Counted from the stretch's first letter, positions 10,480-20,714 are shown. The stretch: 64,000 bases of DNA from Lepidostoma basale (GCA_022606425.2 JAHDVF020000009.1:1116001-1180000); one strand, 5' to 3'. Translations and numbers: made by a program. The notes: generated by a model not told the origin, from the letters alone.

Positions 10480-11640
10480 GACATGACCGGTAGGGGGCTC
10501 GTCGTGACCGGTGGGGGGCGCGTCGTGACTGGTGGGGGGCGCGTTGTGACCGGTGGTGTACGAGTCTGGAACGGAGGCGGCCAAATCCATCCTTTTTTTG
10601 TGTTAGTTTCGACCGGTGGAGGGCGCGTTCTGAACGGTGGTGTATGAGTCTTGAACGGAGGCGGCCAAATCTTTACTGGTGGTGTGCGAGTTTCGACCTG
10701 TGGAGGGCGCGTCCTGAACGGTGGTGTACGAGTCTCGAACGGAGGCGGCCAAATCCTTTACTGGTGGTGCGAGTTTCGAACGGTGGCGGGCGCATCCTGA
10801 ACGGTGGTGTAGGAGTCTTGAACGGAGGCGGCCAAATCTTTACTGGTGGTGTGCGAGTTTCGACCGGTGGAGGGCGCGTCCTGAACGGTGGTGTACGAGT
10901 CTCGAACGGAGGCGGCCAAATCTTTACTGGTGGTGTGCGAGTTTCGACCGGTGGAGGGCGCGTCCTGACCGGTGGTGTACGAGTCTCGAACGGAGGCGGC
11001 CAAATCTTTACTGGTGGTGTGCGAGTTTCGACCGGTGGAGTGCGCGTCCTGAACGGTGGTGTACGAGTCTCGATCGGAGGCGTCCGAGTCCTTACTGGTG
11101 GTGTGCGAATCTCGATCGGTGGAGGGCGCGTCCTGACCGGTGGTGTACGAGTCTCGAACGGAGGCGGCCAAATCTTTACTGGTGGTGTGCGAGTTTCGAC
11201 CGGTGGAGTGCGCGTCCTGAACGGTGGTGTACGAGTCTCGATCGGAGGCGTCCGAGTCCTTACTGGTGGTGTGCGAATCTCGATCGGAGGCGGCCGAGTC
11301 CAGACCGGTGGCGGACGTGTCACGACCGGTGGCGGACGTGTCACGACCCGTGGCGGGTGTGTCACAACCGGAGACGGGTGAGTCCCGATCGATGGAGGGC
11401 GAGTCATCACCTGATGAGCACGAGTATTGACCGGAGGTCGGCGAGTCACGAACAGTAATCGATTAGTATTAACCGGCAGCAGACGAGTGTTGACTGGTGG
11501 CGGGCTGGTATCAACTGGTCGAAAACGAGGGTTTATCTGAGGCGGGTGAGTCTCGACAGTAGATGGGCTAGTCTCGTCCGACGGTGGGTGAGTCTCGACT
11601 GTAGGCTGGAGAGTACTTGGCGGTAGCGACTGGTTAATAA
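10480..11640. repeat. 21-bp minisatellite inside exon 2
   Basis: About 50 units of 21 bp, in 84-bp (4-unit) higher-order blocks over 10600-11300. Because 21 is a multiple of three, all six frames stay open, which produces several spurious long ORFs. The minus-strand frame fused to the thioredoxin fold is the real one. Units degrade toward the right (11300-11640). Indels near 10757-10768 break the frame. Confidence 0.9.
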
Positions 11641-11837
11641 GGGTTGTGGTGTGTTCTTCTACCGGTAAGGAAACATCTGCAGGATGGTAGGAAAGAGTGC
11701 CGTTATGTATTTGATTAATGATTTCTTGCATATTCTTAACGATGTGGTCAGTATTGAAGTAGTAGTATTTGAATCGACGAAGGCCCCATCTGTTTGTACA
11801 GTTGATGACCCGCTCATCTCCCCAGACAAACAGCAAC
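10673..11837 (-). CDS. Thioredoxin-like protein exon 2: end of fold plus Pro/Thr-rich repeat tail
   Basis: The acceptor CTGGTTTCAG at 11838 leads into G, which completes the Arg codon begun in exon 1. The first ~45 residues (LLFVWGDERV ... KYYYFNTDHIVKNMQEI) align with the last strands and helix of TXNDC12 (ILFLDPSGKV ... KYFYVSAEQVVQGM). An NCT glycosylation site is present. From about residue 150 the chain is Pro/Thr-rich. From about residue 190 it becomes heptads of the form T-R-[PT]-P-P-[VIF]-x, with a 28-residue super-repeat that includes IWPPPFE. As sequenced the frame ends at TAA 10673. A net -1 shift near 10757-10768 hides a longer version that would keep the PPV heptads to TAG at 10458-10460. 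Spliced length is 491 residues as read. No KDEL-type tail is seen. Confidence 0.75.
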
Positions 11838-12019
11838 CTGAAACCAGTTATAATATTATTTCAACCCTTTGGCGATTTATAAAATATATACCAAAATATA
11901 AAATCTTTATTTTTGGATTTTATTACAATTTATAGCCTTATGTGTGTGTGGTACCAATATCTGCATGTGATAGAATGTCAAATGCAAATATTATATAAGA
12001 TATGAATGCACTGCGTGTG

Positions 12020-12668
12020 TTATGAACAAAATAATTACTGGTTAATTAAGATGGTTTGGACACATATAAATAATAGTAAAAGGGGTTCGCACCACATACC
12101 CGAGGCTGTTGTAGGGCGCAGCGTCGCCCTTTCGTCAGCCTCGCTCATGCACTTCCTAGGCCTGTTCCCCATCCATCCGGGACTTATATTTAATGCATAT
12201 CAAACGCAAGGGGATGCCAGACCGCATTGAATCATATATATGTTTTCCCTTTCTGTGTTCCGTTACTTACACATGTAATTTTACACTATATTCTTATAGC
12301 TAACATTTAGTGAACTTAACGTAGGTATTACAGGGAAGACGAACTTTTTTTTTTTTACATGAGGAAGGGGGAACAGTCTGGAGGGAGGAGAGAGGAAAAA
12401 TTCGGAGGGGTGATCTGAAGCGAGGTAAAGGTGGTCATTGAAAGAATAGTAAAGAAATTATTTGTTAACGATGTTAACGGAACATGAATTAGAGGAACAC
12501 GTAGAAAACGTAGAACGATCAGATCAATCAAATGCCCGCTATGTGAAGAGTCGAGATATCGATGTATAACTATTTATCAAGAAAACAAAAGTCAAGAAAA
12601 AACATCACGGCGATCCACTTCTTTCTGCCTACCCCTTCTGGGAGAGAGCGTGAGTTAGTTAATTAGTT
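12020..12668 (+). mobile_element. LINE family A copy split by another insertion
   Basis: 12020-12080 matches the part encoding RWFGHM. 12445-12668 matches from the KKLYVNDVNG region to the 3' hairpin and (TTAG)n tail. Between them lies a foreign 364-bp segment flanked by AATAGTAAA (12072-12080 and 12445-12453). Decayed. Confidence 0.8.
12081..12444. mobile_element. Structured repeat family S, complete insertion
   Basis: A 364-bp segment with 9-bp direct flanks AATAGTAAA. It opens with a strong double-stem hairpin at 12101-12143: CGAGGCTG pairs with CAGCCTCG, enclosing AGGGCG paired with CGCCCT. The first ~110 bp recur at 48695-48810. It ends in a T-run and a purine-rich tract. The class of element is unknown to me. 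Confidence 0.7.
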
Positions 12669-12763
12669 AGAGTGGCAACGAAATCTGTAACAGGTAACTT
12701 ATTTACTTTCGTATGAAGGACTTAATTTGTGGTGTGGCCTTATTATTAAATCCAATATCCAAT

Positions 12764-12830
12764 AACATCACGCCGTCTCCCCGAAAGGGTAGGCAGAAAG
12801 AATGGACTGTCACACTTTTACTGATGTGTA
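12764..12830 (-). mobile_element. Mini-LINE A 3' end
   Basis: Minus-strand copy of the 164-bp mini-element's 3' half. It includes the ACATC...TAAAAGTGTGACAG junction that the autonomous LINE lacks, plus the CCCTTTCGGGG hairpin. Confidence 0.65.
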
Positions 12831-12868
12831 TTATTAATAATAATTAAATAAATAATTTTAAGATAACC

Positions 12869-12943
12869 GGAGCCATCGCCGGAATCGAACCCGGCACCAT
12901 CGGAATGGAAGTCAGAGCTCTTACCACTCTGCCACGAAGGTCG
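12869..12943 (-). repeat. tRNA-like sequence (SINE head or tRNA pseudogene)
   Basis: An A-box-like TGGCAGAGTGGTAAGAGC is followed by a B box GGTTCGATTCC at the right spacing. The anticodon loop would read CTTCCAT (TCC). The acceptor stem does not pair and the T stem is one base short, so it is not a working tRNA gene. About 40 bp of AT-rich sequence separates it from the mini-LINE 3' end, in the same orientation. Confidence 0.6.
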
Positions 12944-12957
12944 ACATCAAATCATCG

Positions 12958-13110
12958 GTTTCGCTCCCACCGGAAGTTCGTCAGGGTTATAAAGTAAACA
13001 ATTTTGTGTGAAAGTTTGTTTTATAACCCTGACGAAGCTCCGGTGGGAGCGAATCCAGTTGGTTTGACAAAAATAAAGTAGTGTTAAAACAAGTAAGTGT
13101 TTTAAAAATA
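12958..13110. repeat. Hammerhead-like outward-facing pair, locus 1
   Basis: Right arm: CTGACGA 13029-13035, stem II GCTCC/GGAGC (13037-13041 with 13046-13050), GAAT at 13051, NUH-like GTT at 13058-13060. Stem I is AACC (13025-13028) with GGTT (13061-13064). The left arm on the minus strand has CTGACGA (12984-12978) and intact GAAAC (12962-12958). The right arm is followed by AAATAAAGTAGTGTTAAAACA, the flank shared with other loci. Confidence 0.65.
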
Positions 13111-13159
13111 TTTTTGATAAATTATTTGATTCTGCATTTGAATGAACGATTTTGTTTAC

Positions 13160-13470
13160 CTTGGTACGTAGTGTCCATCCGGAGAATACGTTTTATTCTG
13201 GGGCTCTTGGTCGTCCATACAGTTCACCATGATGAAATTTGCACTCAGTTGAAGAATATCTGCGTTGCTTGCAAACTTCGGTGCGAGGCTCCTGCAGCGC
13301 GAGCACCAGGACTTATGGATTAACAGAAACACCGGCTTTTCGGTCAATACCCCTTCGTCCAGGGCCTCTTGGAAGCTTGCCTTCCAGTTGTAGCTCGTTC
13401 CGAATCCGTTGGAGTAATCCTCGCTCCGTACGAACTGCAAAAGCAGCATCAGCAAAAGGAGCTTCATCAT
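13160..13470 (-). CDS. TXNDC12/ERp19-like thioredoxin, exon 1
   Basis: Encodes 103 codons plus 2 nt. It starts with MMKLLLLMLLLQFVRS, a good signal peptide, then GFGTSYNWKASF and PVFLLIHKSWCSRC. Next come LAPKF, FIMVNCMDDQEP with an NKT glycosylation site, and SPDGHYVPR, whose Pro is the cis-proline of the fold. This order matches TXNDC12 (ERp18/19), an ER-lumen thioredoxin-fold oxidoreductase. The active site at residues 56-59 is CSRC where the human protein has CGAC. The donor AAG|GTAAAC at 13160/13159 splits the Arg codon; exon 2 at 11837 completes it. The start at 13470 (context GGCAAAATGATG) is the first in-frame ATG; the open frame upstream begins only at GTG. Confidence 0.85.
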
Positions 13471-13513
13471 TTTGCCTGCATGTGCTTTCCTTATCCGACC
13501 AAACCTCACTGAA
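13465..13513 (-). promoter_or_regulatory. Initiator-like TCAGT and short 5' leader with overlapping uORF
   Basis: TCAGT on the minus strand (13512-13508) fits the arthropod initiator and would give a leader of about 40 nt. An upstream ATG opens a four-codon frame (MQAK) whose stop TGA overlaps the main ATG. The promoter call is inference; the overlap is visible. Confidence 0.4.
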
Positions 13514-13623
13514 GCAGTTTTAAACTACGTGAAAATATGTTCTATAATAAGACTCACGATTACAATTGATGACATTATATTTTAATTGTTCATCGTGCAT
13601 ATCATAATTACTATATATATTAG

Positions 13624-15571
13624 GGTGTCCCTTATTTTTCAAAGTTTTAATTTTACAATGCATAGGCTATTGTTTTATTCATTTGGGCCTAAAACATCCG
13701 AAAACATTTTTTTTCCTTATTCGGAACAGCGTAACCCGTGCCGACTTGCGCGCAAAGATGTCCCATACAAATTGCGTCACAGGAGCGGCGCGTTGTCGTT
13801 GTTATTATCATTTAGTCTCGGCTTGTCGGGTAGTAGCACGGATTGTTTTGTATTTCGAAGATGTCAGTGGAACAAAGAAGCAATTAAAAAAGTATTTTTT
13901 TGGTTGGTGAAGTAAATCACCAAATAACAGGTGTAAACTACCATCTAATCGTCAAGTTCTCGCAGTTCTATTTTTCAACATACGTGAAGTTAATTTGACT
14001 GTTCATGAAAGCGCAAATCTTGTCATTCTGGAGTGCAATATATTCTGAAAAAAGGCTAGAATACCTACCAGAGCTGTTCTTAATTATGTTAAGAAGTTAG
14101 TGGATCTTTATCGGGTCTGACGAGAACTGCAAAATATAGCAAGAAGATTCAGGATTTACATAGGCGCCGCGAAGAGAACTTTCAACTTGAATTAGATATT
14201 TTATTCGACATCGCACATGCCGATGCTCTTAAATGTGCTGTGATACGACAGAATCTTATACAGGATGCTTGAACGGAACTTGTGTGCAAAAACCAGAAAG
14301 AGATTTGTTTCTCTTTGCATGCCCATAAGTGCGTTTAAATCTCAAAATCGATTGTACGAGATGATTATAACGAGCTCATTGAGCTTGCTATTGTTTTTCT
14401 GGGTGGAAGCAATGAAAATAAAATAAAAATCAGACCTGCTGGCCCAATGCATCAAGCACGATGGATGGCAAGAGCTATTTACTCCTTAAAAATACGTTTG
14501 CTGCAGTCCCAGTTTAAAATGTGCGCTAAGGACAAACAAGTATTACGAGATGTTTGTTTATTTATTGTGGCAGTATATGTGAAGCCCTGGCTTGAATGTA
14601 TTTTAGTGATAAAAGCTTCGAATCAAGATTTTTGGTTTTTGAAAGACTTCAAAATATTACGAAGAAGTTGACAATTTCCAAAACGGCTTTAAACAAGTTC
14701 AGTCAACAATTGTGGTACTAGTCAGAAGAAATAGCCGTCTTTTTAATTTTTGGTGACAACGTTGATAAGCAGACCAAAGGAAACATTGTAGAAAACTTAC
14801 AAAAAGAAAGTTTTGATAATTCGGGAAAGAGATATGTTCCATCGAAGGAACAGATGTCTGGCTCTCTATATGGTACGTAAGTAGTGTTCAATCTGGTATT
14901 TAATTCAGAACTTATTTATTTTATTTATAGGTACTACAAGTATTTGTTATCTTGTTTTATGGAAATCGTTGAGTGATTTTGTTTCTGTCAAGAGTAAAGA
15001 TTTATTTTCACGACTGAAACGTGATAGTAGTTTCCTTCAAGAAATTGTATCTTCATAGAAATACAGCGCGGCGTTTGTGGAAGTTAAAAATAAGGTTACT
15101 AGCTTAAAAGCAGTCGATGACACAGCTGAAAGAGCTGTTAATCTTATGACAGACTTTCATGGTTTGACTACCGCAGATGAAGAACATAAGCAGTTCAAAT
15201 AATATTATGTGCAAGGACATAGAAAAATTTACCCAGACTATAAAAGAAGAGACTTTGAATAGGAAATATCCAAGTAAATCAATATAAATTTTTGATCTTT
15301 TTTGATAATTACAAGAATAACATTATTTAAATATATGTTTTCATCAATATTTATCTAACATAATGGTTTTAAATGATCATCTACAACTACATTTAAGAGA
15401 CACTTAAAGCAGCTTTTTTTTTTAAACTTTGAGGGCAAGTCGGCACGGGTTAGAATTAACGTAGGAAGTTGAAATTCTGTATTTGGGTAACTAGTATACT
15501 ATTAAACATAATTAGGGGGTATGCGTTTCAATTATCCAAAAAAAATTTTTTTTACCAATATAAGGGACAAC
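13624..15571 (+). mobile_element. Decayed DNA transposon, superfamily unknown
   Basis: Inverted ends: GGTGTCCCTTAT at the left, and GTTGTCCCTTAT as the complement of the right end. There are inner inverted blocks TAACCCGTGCCGACTTG (13732-13749 and 15452-15434). The interior carries scattered plus-strand coding remains: a LDILFDIAHADALK block near 14195-14235, AGPMHQARWMARAIYSLKI at 14430-14490, and ADDTAERAVNLMTDF-like at 15115-15160. These recall a transposase family common in arthropods that I cannot name securely. Many stops. It inserted into or beside (TA)n. Confidence 0.7.
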
Positions 15572-16778
<1,207 letters not shown>

Positions 16779-16783
16779 GGGTG

Positions 16784-18109
16784 ATGCCTACTGGTGGCGA
16801 TGAGGTCCGCAACCCATCACACCGCATCTCCCGCAGGGGCGAACAGAGAAGGGTGGAGTGCCGCATCGGTACATGGAATATAAGGGGAGGTATGGAAGGA
16901 AAGTTGAATGAGATGTGTGCAGAAATGGATAAAAAGTGTTTAGATGTTTTATGTGTGACTGAATGTATGATGAAAGAGTGTGGTTCCTTGGAGCATGCGG
17001 ATAAGCTTGTTCTGTGGTCGGGTGTGCCGAATGACCACAGAGCATGCCAAGGCGTGGCGGCAGTGCTAGCTCCAAGGATGGTAGAATGTATGAAAGGTTA
17101 TAAATGTGTTAGCCCAAGACTCATGTGGATTCGCTTCAAGATCGGGTTAACAAGAGTTTTCCTTTTAATTGGATACGCCCCTGGTAACAACGAAAATGAG
17201 GCGAGTAAAGATGAGTTTTGGGACAAAGTGAGAGAGACATTGGTGTGTAAGAGTGAAAACGAAAGATTGATAATAGCAGGTGATATGAACGGTTGGGTGG
17301 GAATCCGTAGGAGTGGGTACGAGGAATGTCTGGGTACGTTTGGTGATAGACGAATAAATGATAATGGAAGGAGACTGCTTGAGTTGTGTATAGAATGGGG
17401 TCTCTTTGTATCAAATACCATCTTCGATCATAAGAGAATCCATCTCTATACTTGGGAAAGAGGATTTGAAAGGTCCATTATAGATTACGTCATTGTAGAC
17501 TCTAGATTACGGGCGGATACTGTTGATTCAAGGGTCTTCAGGGGAGCCGAACTGGAAACGGATCATTTTTTAGTAGTGGCAAAAGTGATCTTATTCCGGG
17601 GATGGCGAACCAGAAGAAGCAAAACAGTAGCCGCACCGACTAGAGTCAAAGTTGAAAAACTGCAAAACAATGACGTAAGAAATAATTTCGTAAGAAAAGT
17701 GAAAGATAGATTGAGTGAGCGGGATGTAAGTGAGTTGAGTATTGACGAGACCTGGAAATACTTGAAGGAGAGTTTGTGTGAATCAGCGAAAGAATCGTGT
17801 GGTGTGTGTGTACAAGGAAGAAGGAAAGGGGATGCATGGTGGAATGATGACGTAAAGATTGCTGTTAAAGAGAAGAAAGATGCTTGGTTGAATATGTTGT
17901 CGATAAATAAGAATGACAGAGTTAAGTATGAAAGAGCAAAAGATTTGTATAAGGTATGCAAGAAGAGAGTGAAGTCGGTAGTGAAAGCGCGGAAAGAAAA
18001 GCTGAAGGAGGAAGAAGGGCTCAAAATGACAAACAACTTCCAAGCAAATTTAAAAATGTTTTGGAAAGAAGTTAAAAAGCCCGAAATCCTCCTGATAGTG
18101 GATGTGTGA
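16784..18109 (+). CDS. LINE A endonuclease domain (5' part of broken ORF)
   Basis: APE-type endonuclease that would nick target DNA for target-primed reverse transcription. Visible motifs in order: GTWNIRG, LCVTECMM (metal-binding Glu), IGYAPGNN, IIAGDMNGWVG (Asp/Asn), IIDYVIVDSRLRAD and ETDHFLV (final Asp-His). A linker rich in Lys/Glu follows. The frame ends at TGA 18107-18109 with the tail KKPEILLIVDV, which is out of register with the RT. A single-base indel near 18080-18095 explains this, since the other frame reads PPDSGCVKAILDNEG across the junction. Confidence 0.85.
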   Translation: MPTGGDEVRNPSHRISRRGEQRRVECRIGTWNIRGGMEGKLNEMCAEMDKKCLDVLCVTECMMKECGSLEHADKLVLWSGVPNDHRACQGVAAVLAPRMVECMKGYKCVSPRLMWIRFKIGLTRVFLLIGYAPGNNENEASKDEFWDKVRETLVCKSENERLIIAGDMNGWVGIRRSGYEECLGTFGDRRINDNGRRLLELCIEWGLFVSNTIFDHKRIHLYTWERGFERSIIDYVIVDSRLRADTVDSRVFRGAELETDHFLVVAKVILFRGWRTRRSKTVAAPTRVKVEKLQNNDVRNNFVRKVKDRLSERDVSELSIDETWKYLKESLCESAKESCGVCVQGRRKGDAWWNDDVKIAVKEKKDAWLNMLSINKNDRVKYERAKDLYKVCKKRVKSVVKARKEKLKEEEGLKMTNNFQANLKMFWKEVKKPEILLIVDV

Positions 18110-19833
18110 AAGCAATTTTAGACAACGAGGGAAGAATGTTAACGGAGAGTAAGATCATACAAGAAAGATGGATGGAATATTTTAAGGAGATGTATGGTGG
18201 TGATACAAGCGTGATCGAAAATATGACAGCTAGTGCGAGTGCGGGACCTATGAATGATAATATTGAAAAAATAAGTACGAATGAGATGAAAAGATCCGTG
18301 AGTGCAATGAAAAGTGGAAAAGCTGTTGGGTTTGATTGTATTGCCATAGACTTTATTAAAAGCGGTGGCGAAGTGGTTTCTACATGGTTATGTAAGTTAT
18401 TTAACCAGTGCTTGGAGGAGGGATATACGCCGCTAGACTGGAGGAGAGCAGTAATTATGCCCCTGTACAAAGGAAAAGGATCGCGTATGGAATGTGGAAA
18501 CCACAGAGCTATTAGTCTTTTGAGTGTCGTTGGTAAAGTCTATGGCAGAATTTTAATAGAAAGAGTAAGAAAATTGACGAGTGACAAAGTTTGGGATGTG
18601 CAAGGTGCCTTTATGAATGGCAGAGGATGTATGGATCAAATTTTTGGACTTCGTACATTGACAGAGAAGTTTCTGGCCAAAAATCGCAAACTTTTCTGTG
18701 CATTTGTCGACTTACAAAAAGCATATGATTACGTTAATAGAGAAAAGTTGTGGAAAATATTGTCTGAATATGGAATAAGTACAAAACTGATCACGGCCAT
18801 TAAGTCGCTATACACGGAAAGCACTGCTAGTGTCAGAGTAAATGGAGATCTTACAGCCTGGTTTGATATCAATAAAGGTGTCAAACAAGGTTGCGTAATG
18901 TCCCCGTGGTTATTTAATCTGTATATGGACAATTGTATGAGAGAGCTGAAAGGGTTGGATGTAGGTGCCAAAATGAGCGGAGTGTCAGTAAGCTGTCTCT
19001 TGTATGCGGATGACGCTGTCCTACTTGCTGACAACGAGCATGAACTACAAGTCCTGGTGAATTGTATGTATGAGGTATGCATGCGAAATGATCTGATGAT
19101 GAATGTTAATAAGTCCAAGGTAATGATTTTTGAAAAGGAAGAAACCACGACAGTCTGCAACATTAGCGTGAATGGTGAAAACTTGGAGCAAGTAGTTGAG
19201 TTTGTGTATTTAGGTAGTATGTTTACAAGAGATGGGAGAGTGGAGAGGGATATTGAAAGAAGGGTTGGGGCAGGCAACAAAGTGAATGGTGCACTTAAAG
19301 TTGTCATCGCAAACAAAAACCTATCCAAAAAAGCTAGAATGGCAGTGCACAATGGTGTTCTTCTACCGACCCTTATGTATGGAAGCGAAGCATGGAACTG
19401 GCAAAGGAAGGATGAAAGTAGAATAAATGCAGTAGAAATGAGATCTCTTAGACGAATGTGTGGATATTCTGTGTATGATAGAGTGTCGAATGAAAATATA
19501 AGAAGTGAATGCGGTGCGAATGATGGTGTCATGAACAAAATAATGAAAGGATCATTAAGATGGTTTGGACATATGGAAAGAATGAATGAAGAAAGAATGG
19601 TAAAAAAATTATATGTTAATGATGTAAATGGTACCAGAAATAGAGGAAGACCAAGGAAAACGTGGCACGATCAAATAAATCAAATATTGAATGTCGGCCA
19701 TGTGAGGAGTCAGAGAAATCGACGCGCGTGCATGACACGATGTATGAATGTTGAGGAAGCGAGAGAAATATGTCAGGAAAGAAAGGTGTGGCAGTCCATT
19801 CTTTCTGCCTACCCCTTCGGGGAGACGGCGTGA
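18106..19833 (+). CDS. LINE A reverse transcriptase domain (3' part of broken ORF)
   Basis: Opens on a GTG that is only a frame artefact; the natural protein would continue from the endonuclease. RT motifs: AFVDLQKAYDYVNREKLW near residue 200, GVKQGCVMSPWLFNLYMDN, and YADDAVLLAD near residue 300. The C-terminal domain has LMYGSEAWNWQ, RWFGHMERM, GRPRKTWHDQI and RNRRACMTRCMNVEEA, and ends AYPFGETA. No internal stop. Apart from the one frameshift it looks intact, so the copy is probably recent. Confidence 0.9.
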   Translation: MKAILDNEGRMLTESKIIQERWMEYFKEMYGGDTSVIENMTASASAGPMNDNIEKISTNEMKRSVSAMKSGKAVGFDCIAIDFIKSGGEVVSTWLCKLFNQCLEEGYTPLDWRRAVIMPLYKGKGSRMECGNHRAISLLSVVGKVYGRILIERVRKLTSDKVWDVQGAFMNGRGCMDQIFGLRTLTEKFLAKNRKLFCAFVDLQKAYDYVNREKLWKILSEYGISTKLITAIKSLYTESTASVRVNGDLTAWFDINKGVKQGCVMSPWLFNLYMDNCMRELKGLDVGAKMSGVSVSCLLYADDAVLLADNEHELQVLVNCMYEVCMRNDLMMNVNKSKVMIFEKEETTTVCNISVNGENLEQVVEFVYLGSMFTRDGRVERDIERRVGAGNKVNGALKVVIANKNLSKKARMAVHNGVLLPTLMYGSEAWNWQRKDESRINAVEMRSLRRMCGYSVYDRVSNENIRSECGANDGVMNKIMKGSLRWFGHMERMNEERMVKKLYVNDVNGTRNRGRPRKTWHDQINQILNVGHVRSQRNRRACMTRCMNVEEAREICQERKVWQSILSAYPFGETA

Positions 19834-19858
19834 TGGTTAGTTAGTTAGTTAGTTAGTT

Positions 19859-20039
19859 ATTTCACTTTGCTAAGAAATTGTCAGATAAGTCCCATAAAAC
19901 TATAATAAAGCTTTCTGAAAACGCACTTATTAATCAATATGAAATACTTAATATGGAAAATATGATATGAATGTTGTTTTTTGAAATGTCAACAATGAAA
20001 ATAAAATAAAAATACTAATGTATATATTAAGTTGAATTC
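19859..20039. other. No recognised feature
   Basis: AT-rich. Confidence 0.3.
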
Positions 20040-20040
20040 C

Positions 20041-20194
20041 ACTTAGGTTTATGGCTTCGATCGGTTTTGGCAGCTCGCTGCCATCTTCTGGTTCATGTCG
20101 CTTTGCTAGTCTCCAGGTTTCTATGACCTTTGTTAAGAATATCTTTACAAAGTTGAGGCAGTTGTCTAAACCGGTTACAGCCATAAACCTAAGT
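20041..20194. repeat. Hammerhead-like palindromic pair, locus 2
   Basis: Outer arms ACTTAGGTTTATGGC (20041-20055) and its complement (20180-20194). The left arm on the minus strand reads CAGAAGA, stem GGCAG/CTGCC, AAAAC, CGATC. The right arm keeps TAAACCGGTTAC. Core bases are partly lost. Confidence 0.5.
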
Positions 20195-20195
20195 G

Positions 20196-20714
20196 TAATT
20201 TACGTAAATAGAGAAATAATTTTTTAGTACTTTTTTTTAACTTTCATTACTTAATACGCAGTTTTACATCATTGTTCAAGATAATTATACAGCGTTTACA
20301 ATTCAATTAGTTAGGACTTGTAAATACCTTCTTTACAAAGGTTTCAGAAACCTGGACACTGGCAAAGCGAGATGAAAGTGCCAACAATATGTACTCGTAT
20401 GTTTATAACTCCACCGCGTATATGGGCCAACCAGAGAAGGCAATTTATTGAGAAGACGTGTGAATGCAGCTATATGAATTGTATTCAGACGCCATTGTAG
20501 TCCATTCGATCAAACTTTGTAGGCTGCGCTGGTTCCGTGAAATACAGTCTATGGACGATTATGAACCAGAGTAACATATAACATTGGGTTCATTATAATT
20601 ATAATTAGATGCAGTTGTAGCGATTTCATTTGTCTCGTAGTGTGCCAAGACCCGCCTCATGCACGTCACTCGAATGATGTCAATAATAAGATGCTAACTT
20701 TTATTAGAAAAGTG
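20196..20714. other. No recognised gene
   Basis: Unique; one TACTCGTAT motif at 20392. Confidence 0.35.

Larger units (their letters stand above)
11838..13159 (-). other. Intron of the thioredoxin-like gene
   Basis: Bounded by GTAAAC (13159) and TTTCAG (11838). The protein alignment runs smoothly across it. It is filled with a family A LINE split by a 364-bp element, a mini-LINE end, a tRNA-like sequence and a hammerhead-like pair, listed separately. Confidence 0.8.
16779..19858 (+). mobile_element. LINE family A, near full length (APE-type, RTE-like)
   Basis: The 5' end is set by comparison with the 164-bp mini-element, whose start (GGG-GATGCC) lies right after its target duplication. This leaves only about 5 nt before the first ATG (16784). 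One frame encodes the APE endonuclease and another the reverse transcriptase. The second stop lies inside GGCGTGATGG, directly before the (TTAG)n tail, so there is almost no 3' UTR. A single endonuclease-RT protein, no ORF1 and a short simple-repeat tail suggest the RTE group. More than 15 truncated relatives lie in this window. Confidence 0.9.

Noticed and set aside
10644..11458. Two long plus-strand ORFs of 245 residues
   Set aside because: Shadows of the 21-bp minisatellite, whose unit length keeps all frames open; only the minus frame joins a protein fold.
10673..11640. CRISPR-like array
   Set aside because: Units are adjacent with no unique spacers, and the window is clearly eukaryotic.
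12101..12143. Hammerhead reading of the family S hairpin (contains CTGACGA on the minus strand)
   Set aside because: The CTG is part of the outer stem and GAAA is replaced by ATAA, so a plain double hairpin fits better.
12869..12943. Functional tRNA gene
   Set aside because: A and B boxes fit, but the acceptor stem does not pair and the T stem is short by one base.
18729..19538. 269-residue minus-strand ORF
   Set aside because: Antisense shadow of the LINE reverse transcriptase.
19834..19858. Telomere-like repeat (TTAG resembles TTAGG)
   Set aside because: It is the short tail of LINE A and recurs after other copies.
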